A stretch of 64,000 nucleotides of DNA from Ruegeria arenilitoris (GCF_013031355.1 NZ_WPZO01000001.1:1-64000), one strand, 5' to 3'; shown: positions 27,177-36,487, counted from the stretch's first letter. Made by a program: numbers and translations. The notes: generated by a model not told the origin, from the sequence alone.

Positions 27177-28538
27177 ATGTCCCAGAGTCTGTTGAAATAC
27201 ACGCGTGTACTGGAAATTGTCGGGGATACGATCAAGGTCAGGGTGCCGTTGGACGGGTCTGCTGACGCTGCGGTTCGGTTCAACGATCTGGCGGTGATCG
27301 AGACGGTTGATGGTCATAAAACCCTGGCACAGGCGATCTTCATCGACCATGACGTGGTGACGTTGCAGGTGTTTTCCGGCACCAAGGGAATCTCGACTGA
27401 AGCGACCGCAACCTTCCTTGGCCACCCGATGCAGACGCCGTATTCGGCCAACATTCTGGGCCGCGTGTTTGACGGGGCAGGGGTGGCTATCGATGGCGGG
27501 CCGGACCTGTCGGCCGAGCCTCGAATCGATATCGGCGGGCCGACCGTAAACCCTGCCGAACGCGCGGTGCCCAACAAGATGATCCGTACTGATGTGCCGA
27601 TGATCGACGTGTTCAACACGCTGGTCGAAAGCCAGAAAATCCCGATCTTCTCGGTCTCGGGTGAGCCGTTTAACGCGTTCCTCAGCCGAATCGGTATTCA
27701 GGCCGACGCCGATATCGTGGTGTTCGGCGGGCTGGGGCTGATCTTTGACGACTACCACACGTTCCGGACGTCGTTTGAGGACGCGGGCGTGTTCTCGCGC
27801 ACGGTGATGTTCGTAAATCAGGCGATGGACCCCTTGGTCGAACGCCTTCTGGTGCCCGATATGGCGCTGGCCGTAGCCGAGAAATTCGCGGTGGAAGAGG
27901 GCAAGCGCGTGCTGGTCCTGCTGACGGACATGACCGCCTTTGCAGACGCGATGAAAGAGGTTGGTATCAGTCAGGAACGGGTCCCCTCGCAGCGTGGCTA
28001 TATGGGTGATCTCTACTCGCAACTGGCGCGGCGGTACGAGAAAGCCTGTGATTACGCCAAGGGCGGATCGGTGACGGTGTTGACCGTGACGACGATGCCC
28101 GGCAATGACGTGACACATCCGGTTCCGGACAACACTGGCTACATCACTGAAGGGCAGTTCTATCTGCACTCGGGCGTGATCGACCCATTCGGCAGCCTGT
28201 CGCGCCTCAAGCAGAACGTGATCGGCAAGACGACCCGCGAAGATCACGGGCAGATCATGAACACGATGATCCGGTTCTATTCGGAAAGCCGCGATGCCGC
28301 GCAGAAACAGGCGATGGCGTTTGACCTGTCGGACTACGATCACCAATTGCTGAAATTCGGCGCGTTGTTCCGTAAGCGGTTTATGGACATCAACGTCTCG
28401 ATCCCGCTGGAAGAGGCGCTGGATTTGGGGTGGAAAACGCTGGCGGAGTGCTTCCAGCCTGAACAGCTGCTGATGAAGCAGGCTTTGGTCGACAAGTATT
28501 TCCCGAAGGATACAAATGGCGCGGTTGCAGCTGAATAA
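27177..28538 (+). CDS. atpB: V/A-type ATPase subunit B
   Basis: A 453-residue regulatory, non-catalytic B subunit of the V1/A1 head. It lacks the P-loop of subunit A: the equivalent region near 160 reads SVSGEPFNAFLSRIG. The later QRGYMGDLYSQLARRYEKAC and TMPGNDVTHPVPDNTGYITE segments are typical of B. It alternates with A in the hexamer that makes or hydrolyses ATP. It is the first gene of the operon, with GAGGATAGGCA before the ATG, and overlaps atpD by 23 bases. Confidence 0.92.
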   Translation: MSQSLLKYTRVLEIVGDTIKVRVPLDGSADAAVRFNDLAVIETVDGHKTLAQAIFIDHDVVTLQVFSGTKGISTEATATFLGHPMQTPYSANILGRVFDGAGVAIDGGPDLSAEPRIDIGGPTVNPAERAVPNKMIRTDVPMIDVFNTLVESQKIPIFSVSGEPFNAFLSRIGIQADADIVVFGGLGLIFDDYHTFRTSFEDAGVFSRTVMFVNQAMDPLVERLLVPDMALAVAEKFAVEEGKRVLVLLTDMTAFADAMKEVGISQERVPSQRGYMGDLYSQLARRYEKACDYAKGGSVTVLTVTTMPGNDVTHPVPDNTGYITEGQFYLHSGVIDPFGSLSRLKQNVIGKTTREDHGQIMNTMIRFYSESRDAAQKQAMAFDLSDYDHQLLKFGALFRKRFMDINVSIPLEEALDLGWKTLAECFQPEQLLMKQALVDKYFPKDTNGAVAAE

Positions 28539-29121
28539 ATCGTCGCTGGCCCGCCAGCAGACGCAGCTGAAAAGCTATGAGCGGTTCCTGCCGTCGCTGG
28601 ACCTGAAGCGCCAGCAGTTGATGGCGGAACGCGCCAAGGCGCGCGAGGACGTAAGGCGGCTTGAGGAAGAGGTGAAAGAACTTGCCCAGCAGGTTGGGGC
28701 AAAGCTGCCAATGCTGGCGCAGCAGGGTGTCGATCTGGAGGGGTTGGTTGAACTCAAGGACTATCAGGTCAAAGAGGTCAACGTCGTGGGTGTGAAAATG
28801 CCCGCGCTCGACCGGATCGAGGTTGCGGTGCGGCCTTATTCCCTGCTGGCCAAACCCCATTGGGTCGATGCGGCTGCACAGTTGCTGCACGACATGATCG
28901 AGGCCCGCCTTCGGGTCAAAGTGGCAGAAGAGCGGGTGGAGATTTTCGACAAGGCCGTCGCCACGATCACGCAGCGCGTCAACCTGTTCGAAAAGGTTCT
29001 GATCCCGCGCGCCAAGGCCAACATCAAGAAAATCCGCATCTACCTGAGCGATGAGCAAATGCAGGCCGTCGTGCGCTCGAAAATCTCCAAACGCAAACAT
29101 GCGCAGGAGGCCGTGTCATGA
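28516..29121 (+). CDS. atpD: V/A-type ATPase subunit D
   Basis: A 201-residue helical protein (ARLQLNKSSLARQQTQLKSY at the start, ITQRVNLFEKVLIPRAKANI near the end), the long antiparallel coiled coil of the central rotor shaft. It links ATP hydrolysis in the A3B3 head to rotation of the membrane ring. It overlaps atpB by 23 bases and atpI by four. Confidence 0.9.
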   Translation: MARLQLNKSSLARQQTQLKSYERFLPSLDLKRQQLMAERAKAREDVRRLEEEVKELAQQVGAKLPMLAQQGVDLEGLVELKDYQVKEVNVVGVKMPALDRIEVAVRPYSLLAKPHWVDAAAQLLHDMIEARLRVKVAEERVEIFDKAVATITQRVNLFEKVLIPRAKANIKKIRIYLSDEQMQAVVRSKISKRKHAQEAVS

Positions 29122-30914
29122 GTGTTGCGCGCCTCAAGAAACTGTCGCTGGTCGGACGCGCAGGGCAGAAGACTGAGACGCTGGAGGCGTTGCAAGAGCT
29201 GGGTTGTATGCACGTTCTGCCGCTGGCACCGCCGCCGGCCGAGCCCGAAAAGATCAGCGAACGCGGTGCAAGAAATGCCTATAAGGCGTTGAGGTTTCTG
29301 AACGATGTGCCAGAGCCGCGCCGCCAGATACAGCGTGACCCCGATTTTGACATGGACCAGTTCGTCAAGGACGTTCTGGACCTGATGCAGCGCTCGCGTG
29401 ACATGACCGACCGGCGGGACTTTCTGGCCCATCGGATCGCTCAGGTGCGACCGTGGGGAGATCTGGATTTCCCACCCGATGACGTGTTGGCGGGCAATCG
29501 GCTGTGGTTCTACCAATTGCCGGTGAAGCACCGCGATGCGCTGTCTGACCTGACACTGCCATGGGCCATTCTGGAGCAGGATCATCGGTTCATCTACGCC
29601 GTCCTGATCGCCCCGGAAGAACCCGCCGACGACATCCTGCCGGTTGCGCGCACCCATACCGGATCGCTGCCCATTCACGAGTTGGAAGCACAACTGGAAG
29701 AGGCCGAGATCGCCATCGAAGCGCTTGAAGCTGAACGGGTTGCTCAGACCCGGTATCTGACGCTGATGCGGCGGAATCTGTCCGTGGCCGAGAGCGCGGC
29801 AGAGCTGGCACATGCGACCCAGAAGGTCCGCGACGAAGAGGCGATGTTCGCCCTGCAAGGCTGGGTGCCCGAGGATCGCATTGATGCCGTACTCGAGATG
29901 GCCAAAGCCAAGGATGCAGCCGTTCTGATCGAAGAGCCGGGGCCGGATGACGCCCCGCCCACGTTGTTGGAGCAACCGGAAAAACGCAGTGCTGCCGTGG
30001 ACTTGGCGCTGTTTTATCAAGTGCCCGGCTACAAGGATTGGGACCCAAGCGTCATCGTCGCAGCCTCGTTTGCGTTCTTCTTTGCGATGATTGTGGCCGA
30101 CGCCGGATACGGGGCCGTCATCATGCTGGGCCTGCTGCTGTTCTGGAAACGGATGGGCGGGACTGCCGGGCAAAGATCATGGCGGCTTTACGGGCTGATC
30201 ATCTCGGGCGCGACGATTGTGTACGGGATTCTGGTCGGCAGCTATTTTGGAGTTTCTCCGCCTGACGGGTCAATCTGGGCCAAGCTCAAGCTGCTGGATA
30301 TGAACAATTTCGGGGCCATGATGATGGTGTCAATTGTCGTCGGTGTCTTGCATCTGGTGCTGGCCAATGCGTTGGCCGCGCGGGCAGCGTGGGGGCAGAG
30401 GAAAGCCGTCGCCAATCTGGGTTGGATCGCGGCGCTGATCGGCGGGTTTGTTCTGTGGCTCAGCTACATGAAAGGGAATTCCCCTACACCGGGGGCGGCG
30501 ATTCTGATCGTGGGGGCTCTGGCGATCCTGCTGTTCTCAAGCGAGCGGGTGATCAAGAAGCCCACCGATTGGATATGGCGCCTGATCGACGGGGTTCAGG
30601 GCCTCGCCGGGGCTATGGGCGCGTTTGGAGACGTGTTGAGTTACATGCGCCTGTTCGCGCTGGGGCTGGCCTCGGCCTCGCTGGCGATCACCTTCAACGA
30701 TCTGGCCATGTCCGTGATCCATGCGTTGAAAGGGCCGGGCATTCTGTTCGGTCTGTTGATCCTGATTATCGGTCATATCCTGAACTTCGCCCTCGCGTTG
30801 ATGAGCGGCGTCGTCCACGGATTGCGTCTCAATTACATCGAATTCTTTAAATGGGGTCTGCCGGACGAAGGCATCGTCTTTCGTCCGTTCGCCCGCAAGG
30901 AGGTTCAGGAATGA
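29118..30914 (+). CDS. atpI: V/A-type ATPase subunit I (a-type stator)
   Basis: A 598-residue protein with a cytoplasmic N-terminal half (1-300, coiled-coil peripheral arm) and a membrane C-terminal half with about seven helices from residue 311. The essential arginine lies in LSYMRLFALGLA near residue 511. This subunit provides the ion half-channels next to the c-ring. The overlap with atpK is four bases (ATGA). Confidence 0.9.
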   Translation: MSVARLKKLSLVGRAGQKTETLEALQELGCMHVLPLAPPPAEPEKISERGARNAYKALRFLNDVPEPRRQIQRDPDFDMDQFVKDVLDLMQRSRDMTDRRDFLAHRIAQVRPWGDLDFPPDDVLAGNRLWFYQLPVKHRDALSDLTLPWAILEQDHRFIYAVLIAPEEPADDILPVARTHTGSLPIHELEAQLEEAEIAIEALEAERVAQTRYLTLMRRNLSVAESAAELAHATQKVRDEEAMFALQGWVPEDRIDAVLEMAKAKDAAVLIEEPGPDDAPPTLLEQPEKRSAAVDLALFYQVPGYKDWDPSVIVAASFAFFFAMIVADAGYGAVIMLGLLLFWKRMGGTAGQRSWRLYGLIISGATIVYGILVGSYFGVSPPDGSIWAKLKLLDMNNFGAMMMVSIVVGVLHLVLANALAARAAWGQRKAVANLGWIAALIGGFVLWLSYMKGNSPTPGAAILIVGALAILLFSSERVIKKPTDWIWRLIDGVQGLAGAMGAFGDVLSYMRLFALGLASASLAITFNDLAMSVIHALKGPGILFGLLILIIGHILNFALALMSGVVHGLRLNYIEFFKWGLPDEGIVFRPFARKEVQE

Positions 30915-31354
30915 ATGAGCTTGTACTGACATTGGGTTGGCTAGGGATTTATGCACCGATGGCGCTGGGCGCAGCCGCAAGCGCCATCGGCTGTTCGATT
31001 GCGGGGATGGCCAGTATCGGCGCCATGACCGAGACCGAGGGTGGCTATGGCCGGTTCGTCGGTGTTTCGGCCTTTCCCTCGACCATGGTGATTTACGGAA
31101 TCGTTATCATGTTCACGCTGAACCGCGACGTGACGCCGGAAAACGCGGGCGGGCTGTTCGGGATCGGTATCCTTTCGGGCATCGCGTTGATGTATTGCGG
31201 CATCTGGCAGGGCCGGGCCTGTGCGGCGGCGATCAACGCGACCAAGGAAAAACCGGAAATCTTCGGCCTTTCGCTGGCACCCGCCGCGATCATCGAAGGC
31301 TTTGGCGTCTTTGCCTTTGTCTTTGCCTTGGTCATCAGCGCGGGGATTAGCTGA
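30911..31354 (+). CDS. atpK: V/A-type ATPase subunit K (c-ring proteolipid)
   Basis: A 147-residue proteolipid with two helical hairpins. E129 in the last helix (AAIIEGFGVF) is the ion-binding carboxylate, and Q100 and T58 match ligand positions of the Enterococcus Na+-type ring; the position equivalent to its Q65 is methionine (M59). The first hairpin has no carboxylate, so one ion should bind per four helices, as in V-type rings. The ATG at 30911, behind AAGGAGG, starts inside the atpI stop. Confidence 0.9.
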   Translation: MNELVLTLGWLGIYAPMALGAAASAIGCSIAGMASIGAMTETEGGYGRFVGVSAFPSTMVIYGIVIMFTLNRDVTPENAGGLFGIGILSGIALMYCGIWQGRACAAAINATKEKPEIFGLSLAPAAIIEGFGVFAFVFALVISAGIS

Positions 31355-32031
31355 TGGCACAGGATGGGATGATTTCGCACGGCGTTGACGCGCTGATCGA
31401 CAAGCTGCGCAGTGATGGTGTGGCGGCCGGGCAGGCGGATGCGGAGAAACTGCGCGCGGATGCCAAGGCTGAGGCGGCAAAGATTCTGGCCGACGCCAAG
31501 CACGAAGCGGATGCGTATCAGAAGAAGGCCCGCAGCGAATCCGACAATTACCGGGCGGCGGGTGAAGAGGCGCTGAACACCGCCATGCGTGATGCGGTTC
31601 TGACCATGAAAGCGGGCCTGACCGATCGGTTCCGCGAAGATGTTGAACGGCTGGTCACCAAGGAAATGGCCGACCCGGACTTGCTGAAACAGATGATCCT
31701 CGAGGTGGTGGGCCGTGCCGCGGCTGAGGCCAAGTTGGACGGCAAGGTGCAGGTCATCTTGCCCGCCAAGGTCGCCACACAAGAGGATATCAAGCAGAAC
31801 GCCGATGATATCCAGTCCGGCAAGCTGACCAAATACGTGCTGGGCCTGACCGCCGAGATGTTGCGCGAACAGGTTGAACTGCACGCCTCGGACGGTGCGC
31901 AGGACGGCATCCGTGTCCGGGCCGAGGATCAGGGTGTGGTGTTGGACCTGACCGACAAGGCCGTCGCCTCGCTGTTGATGGAGCATCTGCAGCCTCGTTT
32001 CCGCGCGGTGCTGGAAGGGGTGATCCGGTAA
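31354..32031 (+). CDS. atpE: V/A-type ATPase subunit E
   Basis: A 225-residue protein. The N-terminal 75 residues form an Ala/Lys/Glu-rich coiled coil (ADAKAEAAKILADAKHEADA), and the C-terminal domain holds the stator foot. Subunit E connects the head to the membrane stator. No separate subunit G/H gene is present, so E may pair with itself or with an unlinked partner. Its ATG shares one base with the atpK stop. Confidence 0.87.
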   Translation: MAQDGMISHGVDALIDKLRSDGVAAGQADAEKLRADAKAEAAKILADAKHEADAYQKKARSESDNYRAAGEEALNTAMRDAVLTMKAGLTDRFREDVERLVTKEMADPDLLKQMILEVVGRAAAEAKLDGKVQVILPAKVATQEDIKQNADDIQSGKLTKYVLGLTAEMLREQVELHASDGAQDGIRVRAEDQGVVLDLTDKAVASLLMEHLQPRFRAVLEGVIR

Positions 32032-32032
32032 C

Positions 32033-32725
32033 ATGTCGGACCCAGACGCCTATATCGCGCTGGTCAGCAGCCTGCCGGGCTCGGAGCGGTTGTTTGTTGC
32101 CAAACAGCCGCCTTTGTCGCGGCTGCGGCTGGATCGGCGTCTGACGGCACTGACACTCGAGGATGCGCGTGTTTTGAAGCTGTTGGAGCACGCTCTGAAC
32201 TGGGGCGACTATGATATGGACGTCACCGACGCCCAGGCCATCGAGCGTTGCAAAGAGGCGTTGCGCGATATCCCGCAACCAACCCTGCGCAAGCTGTTGC
32301 TCGAGCGGATGGACCTCCGCACGGCTGTCGCTGCGTTGCGCCTGCGCAAGCAGGGGGGGAACCCGGCGGCCGGGACGTTTGGCATGGGGCGATGGGCCCG
32401 GCACATCCCGGCCAACTGGACAGACCCAACCTTCAAGCTGGACGGGCCAATGCCCTGGATCAAAGAGGCCAAACAGTTGCTGGACGCAGAAGATCCTCTG
32501 GGGCTGGAGCGGTTGCTCTTGTCGGTCAGCCACAAGCAGCTGAAAAAGCACGCTGCCCGCCACCTGTTCGATTTCGAGGCCGTGGCGATCTACGTGCTGA
32601 TCTGGAACATTTTCGACCGCTGGTCGCAAAGCAATGCGCAGGACGCGGCCAAGAGATTTGAACATCTGGCGCAGCAGGCCATGGCCGATGTCGCCGAGAT
32701 AGACTTTGATGGAGCAAGCGCATGA
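32033..32725 (+). CDS. DUF2764 protein of V/A-type ATPase operon
   Basis: A 230-residue soluble protein (SSLPGSERLFVAKQPPLSRL at the start; GRWARHIPANWTDPTFKLDG in the middle). It fits DUF2764, which in chlamydial-type V-ATPase operons lies between E and A where subunit C would be expected. A role as a C-subunit equivalent linking rotor to c-ring is inferred. It overlaps atpA by four bases. Confidence 0.78.
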   Translation: MSDPDAYIALVSSLPGSERLFVAKQPPLSRLRLDRRLTALTLEDARVLKLLEHALNWGDYDMDVTDAQAIERCKEALRDIPQPTLRKLLLERMDLRTAVAALRLRKQGGNPAAGTFGMGRWARHIPANWTDPTFKLDGPMPWIKEAKQLLDAEDPLGLERLLLSVSHKQLKKHAARHLFDFEAVAIYVLIWNIFDRWSQSNAQDAAKRFEHLAQQAMADVAEIDFDGASA

Positions 32726-34563
32726 CAGCCCCAACCCCCACCACGCAGACCGCCACCGCCCGCGTTGTCTCGGTACAGGAGGGGCTGGTGCAGATACAGG
32801 CCAATCACGATGCCTCCGGCGAGCCCGGGCAATTGGTCAAGAACGAGGTGGTGTTTATCCTACCGACACGCGCTGGTCCGGGGGGGCGTCAGGAACGCTT
32901 GAAGGCCGAAGTGCTGCGGGTGCGCGGCGACATCGCCGACGTGCAGGTCTACGAGAGCACCGATGGGGTAGCCGTGGGCGATCCAGTCGAACAATCGGGG
33001 CAGTTGCTGTCGGTTGAGCTGGCTCCGGGCCTACTGGGTCAGGTATTTGACGGGCTGCAATCCCCTCTGCCCAAGGTAGCAGCTGAGTTCGGGACCTTCC
33101 TGCCTCGTGGTGCTGATGTGGCTCCGCTGGACGATCAGGCAAAGTGGTCATTCACGCCGTCGGTCAAGGTTGGCGACACGGTGACCGCTGGCGACAGTAT
33201 CGGCACTGTGCCTGAGGGCCATTTTAGTCACAAGATCATGCTGCCCTTCAATTGGGTGGGCGACTACAAGGTGGTCTGGGTCCAGAAGGGAGCGGCCACA
33301 ATCCACGACATCGTCGCGCGGCTTGAGGATGAGCAGGGTGGAGAGCACACGCTGACCCTCTCGCAGAAGTGGCCGGTGCGGCGCGCATTGCCGGAAAGCA
33401 TCCTGAAACGCGCACTGTCTGAACGGCTTTACCCGACTGAACCGGTTCTCACCTCTCAGCGCCTGATCGACACGTTCTTTCCGATCGCACGCGGGGGGAC
33501 GGCTTGTATTCCGGGTCCGTTTGGGGCTGGTAAAACCGTTCTGCAAAACCTGATCGCGCGGAACGCCAAGGTGGATATCGTGATCGTCGTCGCCTGCGGT
33601 GAACGCGCGGGTGAGGTGGTCGAGACGATTCACGAATTCCCAAAGATGACCGACCCAACCACGGGCGGCAGCCTGATGGATCGGACGATCATCATCTGTA
33701 ACACGTCCTCCATGCCCGTTGCTGCACGTGAGGCATCGATCTTCACCGGCATCACGCTGGGCGAATACTACCGTCAGATGGGCTATGATGTTCTGCTGAT
33801 CGCAGACAGCACCAGCCGCTGGGCGCAGGCGATGCGTGAAACCTCTGGTAAGCTGGAGGAAATCCCCGGTGAGGAGGGCTTCCCCGCCTATCTGGAAAGC
33901 TCGATCAAGGGACTGTACGAACGCGCTGGTGCGATGAAAACCAATGATGGCGATCTGGGCAGCCTGACCCTGATCGGCACGGTGTCACCTGCGGGCGGCA
34001 ACTTTGATGAGCCGGTCACTCAGTCGACGCTATCCACGGTGAAATGCTTCCTCGGGCTATCTTCTGAACGTGCCTACAAACGGTTTTACCCGGCGGTTGA
34101 TCCGATGCTCAGCTGGTCGCGCTACACCGATCAGCTATCGGACTGGTACGACAAAAACGCCGAGCCCGGCTGGACCGGCAAGGTGCGCGATCTGCTGGAC
34201 CTGATCGAAAAGGGTGAGCAGGTCGATCAGATGATGCAGGTGACCGGCGAAGAGGGCGTCACCATCGAAGACTTTGTCACTCAGCAAAAAGCGCTGTTCG
34301 TGGACATGGTCTATCTACAGCAGGATGCCTTCGACAAGGTCGATGCCACGGTTCCGCTAGAGCGTCAGAAGATGACCTTCGAGCTGGTCTATGACGTGAC
34401 CCAATCGACAGCATCCTTCACCGACAAGGCTGAGGTGCGGCAGGTGTTCACACAGCTGACTGGTCTGATGAAGAACTTCCACTATGCAGCAGAAAACACG
34501 CCGGAATTCAAATCTACTTGGGGGCAGATCACGGATCTGTGCCGCGACAAGTTCGGGGTGTAA
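32722..34563 (+). CDS. atpA: V/A-type ATPase subunit A (catalytic)
   Basis: A 613-residue catalytic subunit. The P-loop GPFGAGKT is near residue 264, followed by ACGERAGEVVETIHEFPKM, the position of the catalytic glutamate, and ADSTSRWAQAMRE. The long insert after the N-terminal barrel that marks A subunits (VKVGDTVTAGDSIGTV) is present. It is the last gene of the operon, 8 bases before the convergent tRNA-Glu, so its mRNA probably runs antisense through the tRNA. Confidence 0.93.
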   Translation: MTAPTPTTQTATARVVSVQEGLVQIQANHDASGEPGQLVKNEVVFILPTRAGPGGRQERLKAEVLRVRGDIADVQVYESTDGVAVGDPVEQSGQLLSVELAPGLLGQVFDGLQSPLPKVAAEFGTFLPRGADVAPLDDQAKWSFTPSVKVGDTVTAGDSIGTVPEGHFSHKIMLPFNWVGDYKVVWVQKGAATIHDIVARLEDEQGGEHTLTLSQKWPVRRALPESILKRALSERLYPTEPVLTSQRLIDTFFPIARGGTACIPGPFGAGKTVLQNLIARNAKVDIVIVVACGERAGEVVETIHEFPKMTDPTTGGSLMDRTIIICNTSSMPVAAREASIFTGITLGEYYRQMGYDVLLIADSTSRWAQAMRETSGKLEEIPGEEGFPAYLESSIKGLYERAGAMKTNDGDLGSLTLIGTVSPAGGNFDEPVTQSTLSTVKCFLGLSSERAYKRFYPAVDPMLSWSRYTDQLSDWYDKNAEPGWTGKVRDLLDLIEKGEQVDQMMQVTGEEGVTIEDFVTQQKALFVDMVYLQQDAFDKVDATVPLERQKMTFELVYDVTQSTASFTDKAEVRQVFTQLTGLMKNFHYAAENTPEFKSTWGQITDLCRDKFGV

Positions 34564-34571
34564 GGAGGAAA

Positions 34572-34646
34572 TGGCAGCCCGTAGGGGAATCGAACCCCTC
34601 TTTCCAGGTTGAAAACCTGGCGTCCTAACCGATAGACGAACGGGCC
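34572..34646 (-). tRNA. tRNA-Glu (anticodon UUC)
   Basis: On the minus strand a 7-bp acceptor stem (GGCCCGT with ACGGGCT, one G-T pair), an anticodon stem CCAGG/CCTGG with loop TTTTCAA giving anticodon TTC, and a T-arm with GGTTCGATTCC are visible. CCA is encoded at the 3' end (34572-34574). The 3' end faces the V/A-ATPase operon with 8 bases between. Confidence 0.95.
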
Positions 34647-34744
34647 ACGCTGGCTTGTGGAGGGCCTTTTACGGTTTACCTCACCCCCCCGCAAGCCGAA
34701 AAATGCAGGGACGTGAAAGTTTTTTCATAGGCCTGAAATTGGGC

Positions 34745-36487
34745 TCAATTTGCTTGCGCCGCGTCTTCGAGCCTAAGTTGCACGCTTTGGCGTCCACCCC
34801 ATGTGTTCACCTCAAGCCGACCGGCGAAATGGAACCGTGCGCCACCGTGATTGGACAGCTTTTCGCCCATTGGGCCGTCAAAGGCTCCAAAGGAGATGGC
34901 GTCCAGACCGCCACCGACACCGTCCGCCAGTGACAGTTTCAGATGAGACTCACCGACGCGTTTGGCAAAGCGCACCTGCAGGTCGGGCAGGGCGTATCGC
35001 GGGGCAGGGGCGCTGGCTCCGAACGGGCCTGCTTTTTCGATCTGTTCGATCAGGTCAATCGTGGCCGCACCCGGCATCAGGGTGCCGTCAAGTTTCAGGT
35101 CGGCAGGCCCACCTTCACCCGCACCCTGCTTGGCCAGCAACTCGGACAGCCGTTCCATCGCTGGTTCCAACTGATCCCGCATCACGGTCAGCCCCGCTGC
35201 CATCTTGTGACCGCCACCTTTAACCAGAAGCCCCTCGGCCGCCAGCCGCTGGATAGACGCCCCGAGATCAACGCCAGAGATTGACCGGCCCGAGCCTTTG
35301 CCCTCATCCCCGTCAAAGCCGATGACAATCGCCGGGCGGTTCGCGTTTTCCTTCAAGCGTGATGCCACGATACCAACCACGCCCGGATGCCAGCCTTCAC
35401 CCGCCGCCCAGACCAAGGGCGCGTCCAATCCCCGTTCTTCGGCCTGCTCCAGTGCGGCTGCGCGCACAGCGTTTTCGATATCGCGGCGCTCGGTATTCAG
35501 TTCGTCCAGCCGCTGTGACAGCGCCTGCGCTTCGTGGATCGAATCTGTGCTGAGCAACCGCGCGCCCAGATCGGCCTGCCCAATCCGACCGCCCGCATTC
35601 ACGCGCGGACCAAGCAGAAAGCCCAGGTGATAGCTGTTGGGTGCCGAGTCCATCCTCGCCACATCTGACAGGGCCACCAGGCCCGGCCGTTGCCGCTGAG
35701 CCATGACCTTCAAGCCCTGACGCACCAGCGCCCGGTTGGCGCCGATCAAGGGGGCGACATCAGCCACGGTCGCCAGTGCCACAAGGTCCAGCAATGAAAT
35801 CAGATCGGGGCCTTTGACGCCTGCCTCTCGCAGCTGCCGCCCGGCCTCGACCAGCATCAAAAACACAACACCAGCCGCGCAGAGATACCCCAGATCGCCG
35901 CTTTCGTCCTGACGGTTCGGGTTCACCACAGCCACGCAATCGGGCAGGGTTTCACCGCCAAGGTGGTGGTCCAGCACGATTACATCCGCACCTTTGGCGG
36001 CTGCGATAGGCACGTGGCTGAGCGTCCCGCAATCGACGCAGATGATCAGATCATGGTTCGCAGCCAGTTCCTGCATGGCCGGGACGTTGGGGCCATAGCC
36101 TTCGTCAATTCGGTCGGGCACGTAAAGCGTTGCCTGAAGGCCCATCTGACGTAGCCAGACCAACAGCAACGCGGCCGAGCTACCTCCGTCCACGTCATAA
36201 TCCGCAAAGACCGCGATCCGTTGCTTGTTCCGAACCGCCGCCAGAAACCGCGTTGCGGCAGGTTCCATGTCCTTCATCGATCGAGGGTCGGGCAACAGTT
36301 CCTTCAACTTGGGCTCCAGAAACCCGTCGGCCTCCATCGCGGGAACGCCGCGCCGCGCCAGCACCTGACACACGGCGCGGGGCAGACCGGCCTGTTGCAC
36401 CAGCATCTCGGTCGCGCGTTCCACCTCGGCCGTGGGACCGACCCAGCGCCGCCCGGACAATGATTGTTCAACCCCTAGAAAGCTCAT
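34745..36487 (-). CDS. recJ: Single-stranded-DNA-specific 5'-3' exonuclease RecJ
   Basis: A 580-residue DHH-superfamily nuclease that degrades single-stranded DNA 5'-3' in recombination and mismatch repair. The metal-binding motifs DYDVDG and VLDHHLGG are visible, as is the DHHA1-like GGGHKMAAGLT motif in the C-terminal half. The ATG at 36487 starts MSFLGVEQSLSGRRW; an earlier one at 36508 is possible. It follows glpX on the same strand. Confidence 0.92.
   Translation of the reverse strand: MSFLGVEQSLSGRRWVGPTAEVERATEMLVQQAGLPRAVCQVLARRGVPAMEADGFLEPKLKELLPDPRSMKDMEPAATRFLAAVRNKQRIAVFADYDVDGGSSAALLLVWLRQMGLQATLYVPDRIDEGYGPNVPAMQELAANHDLIICVDCGTLSHVPIAAAKGADVIVLDHHLGGETLPDCVAVVNPNRQDESGDLGYLCAAGVVFLMLVEAGRQLREAGVKGPDLISLLDLVALATVADVAPLIGANRALVRQGLKVMAQRQRPGLVALSDVARMDSAPNSYHLGFLLGPRVNAGGRIGQADLGARLLSTDSIHEAQALSQRLDELNTERRDIENAVRAAALEQAEERGLDAPLVWAAGEGWHPGVVGIVASRLKENANRPAIVIGFDGDEGKGSGRSISGVDLGASIQRLAAEGLLVKGGGHKMAAGLTVMRDQLEPAMERLSELLAKQGAGEGGPADLKLDGTLMPGAATIDLIEQIEKAGPFGASAPAPRYALPDLQVRFAKRVGESHLKLSLADGVGGGLDAISFGAFDGPMGEKLSNHGGARFHFAGRLEVNTWGGRQSVQLRLEDAAQAN

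Noticed and set aside
27108..28346. A 412-codon minus-strand frame opposite atpB
   Set aside because: Shadow of the V-ATPase B subunit; composition typical of antisense frames.
31093..32734. Two 313-314-codon minus-strand frames opposite atpE, the DUF2764 gene and atpK
   Set aside because: Shadows of overlapping, well-supported genes on the plus strand.
34564..34575. GGAGGAA followed by ATG as a new gene start after atpA
   Set aside because: The ATG lies at the tRNA-Glu CCA end and the frame is short and inside the tRNA.
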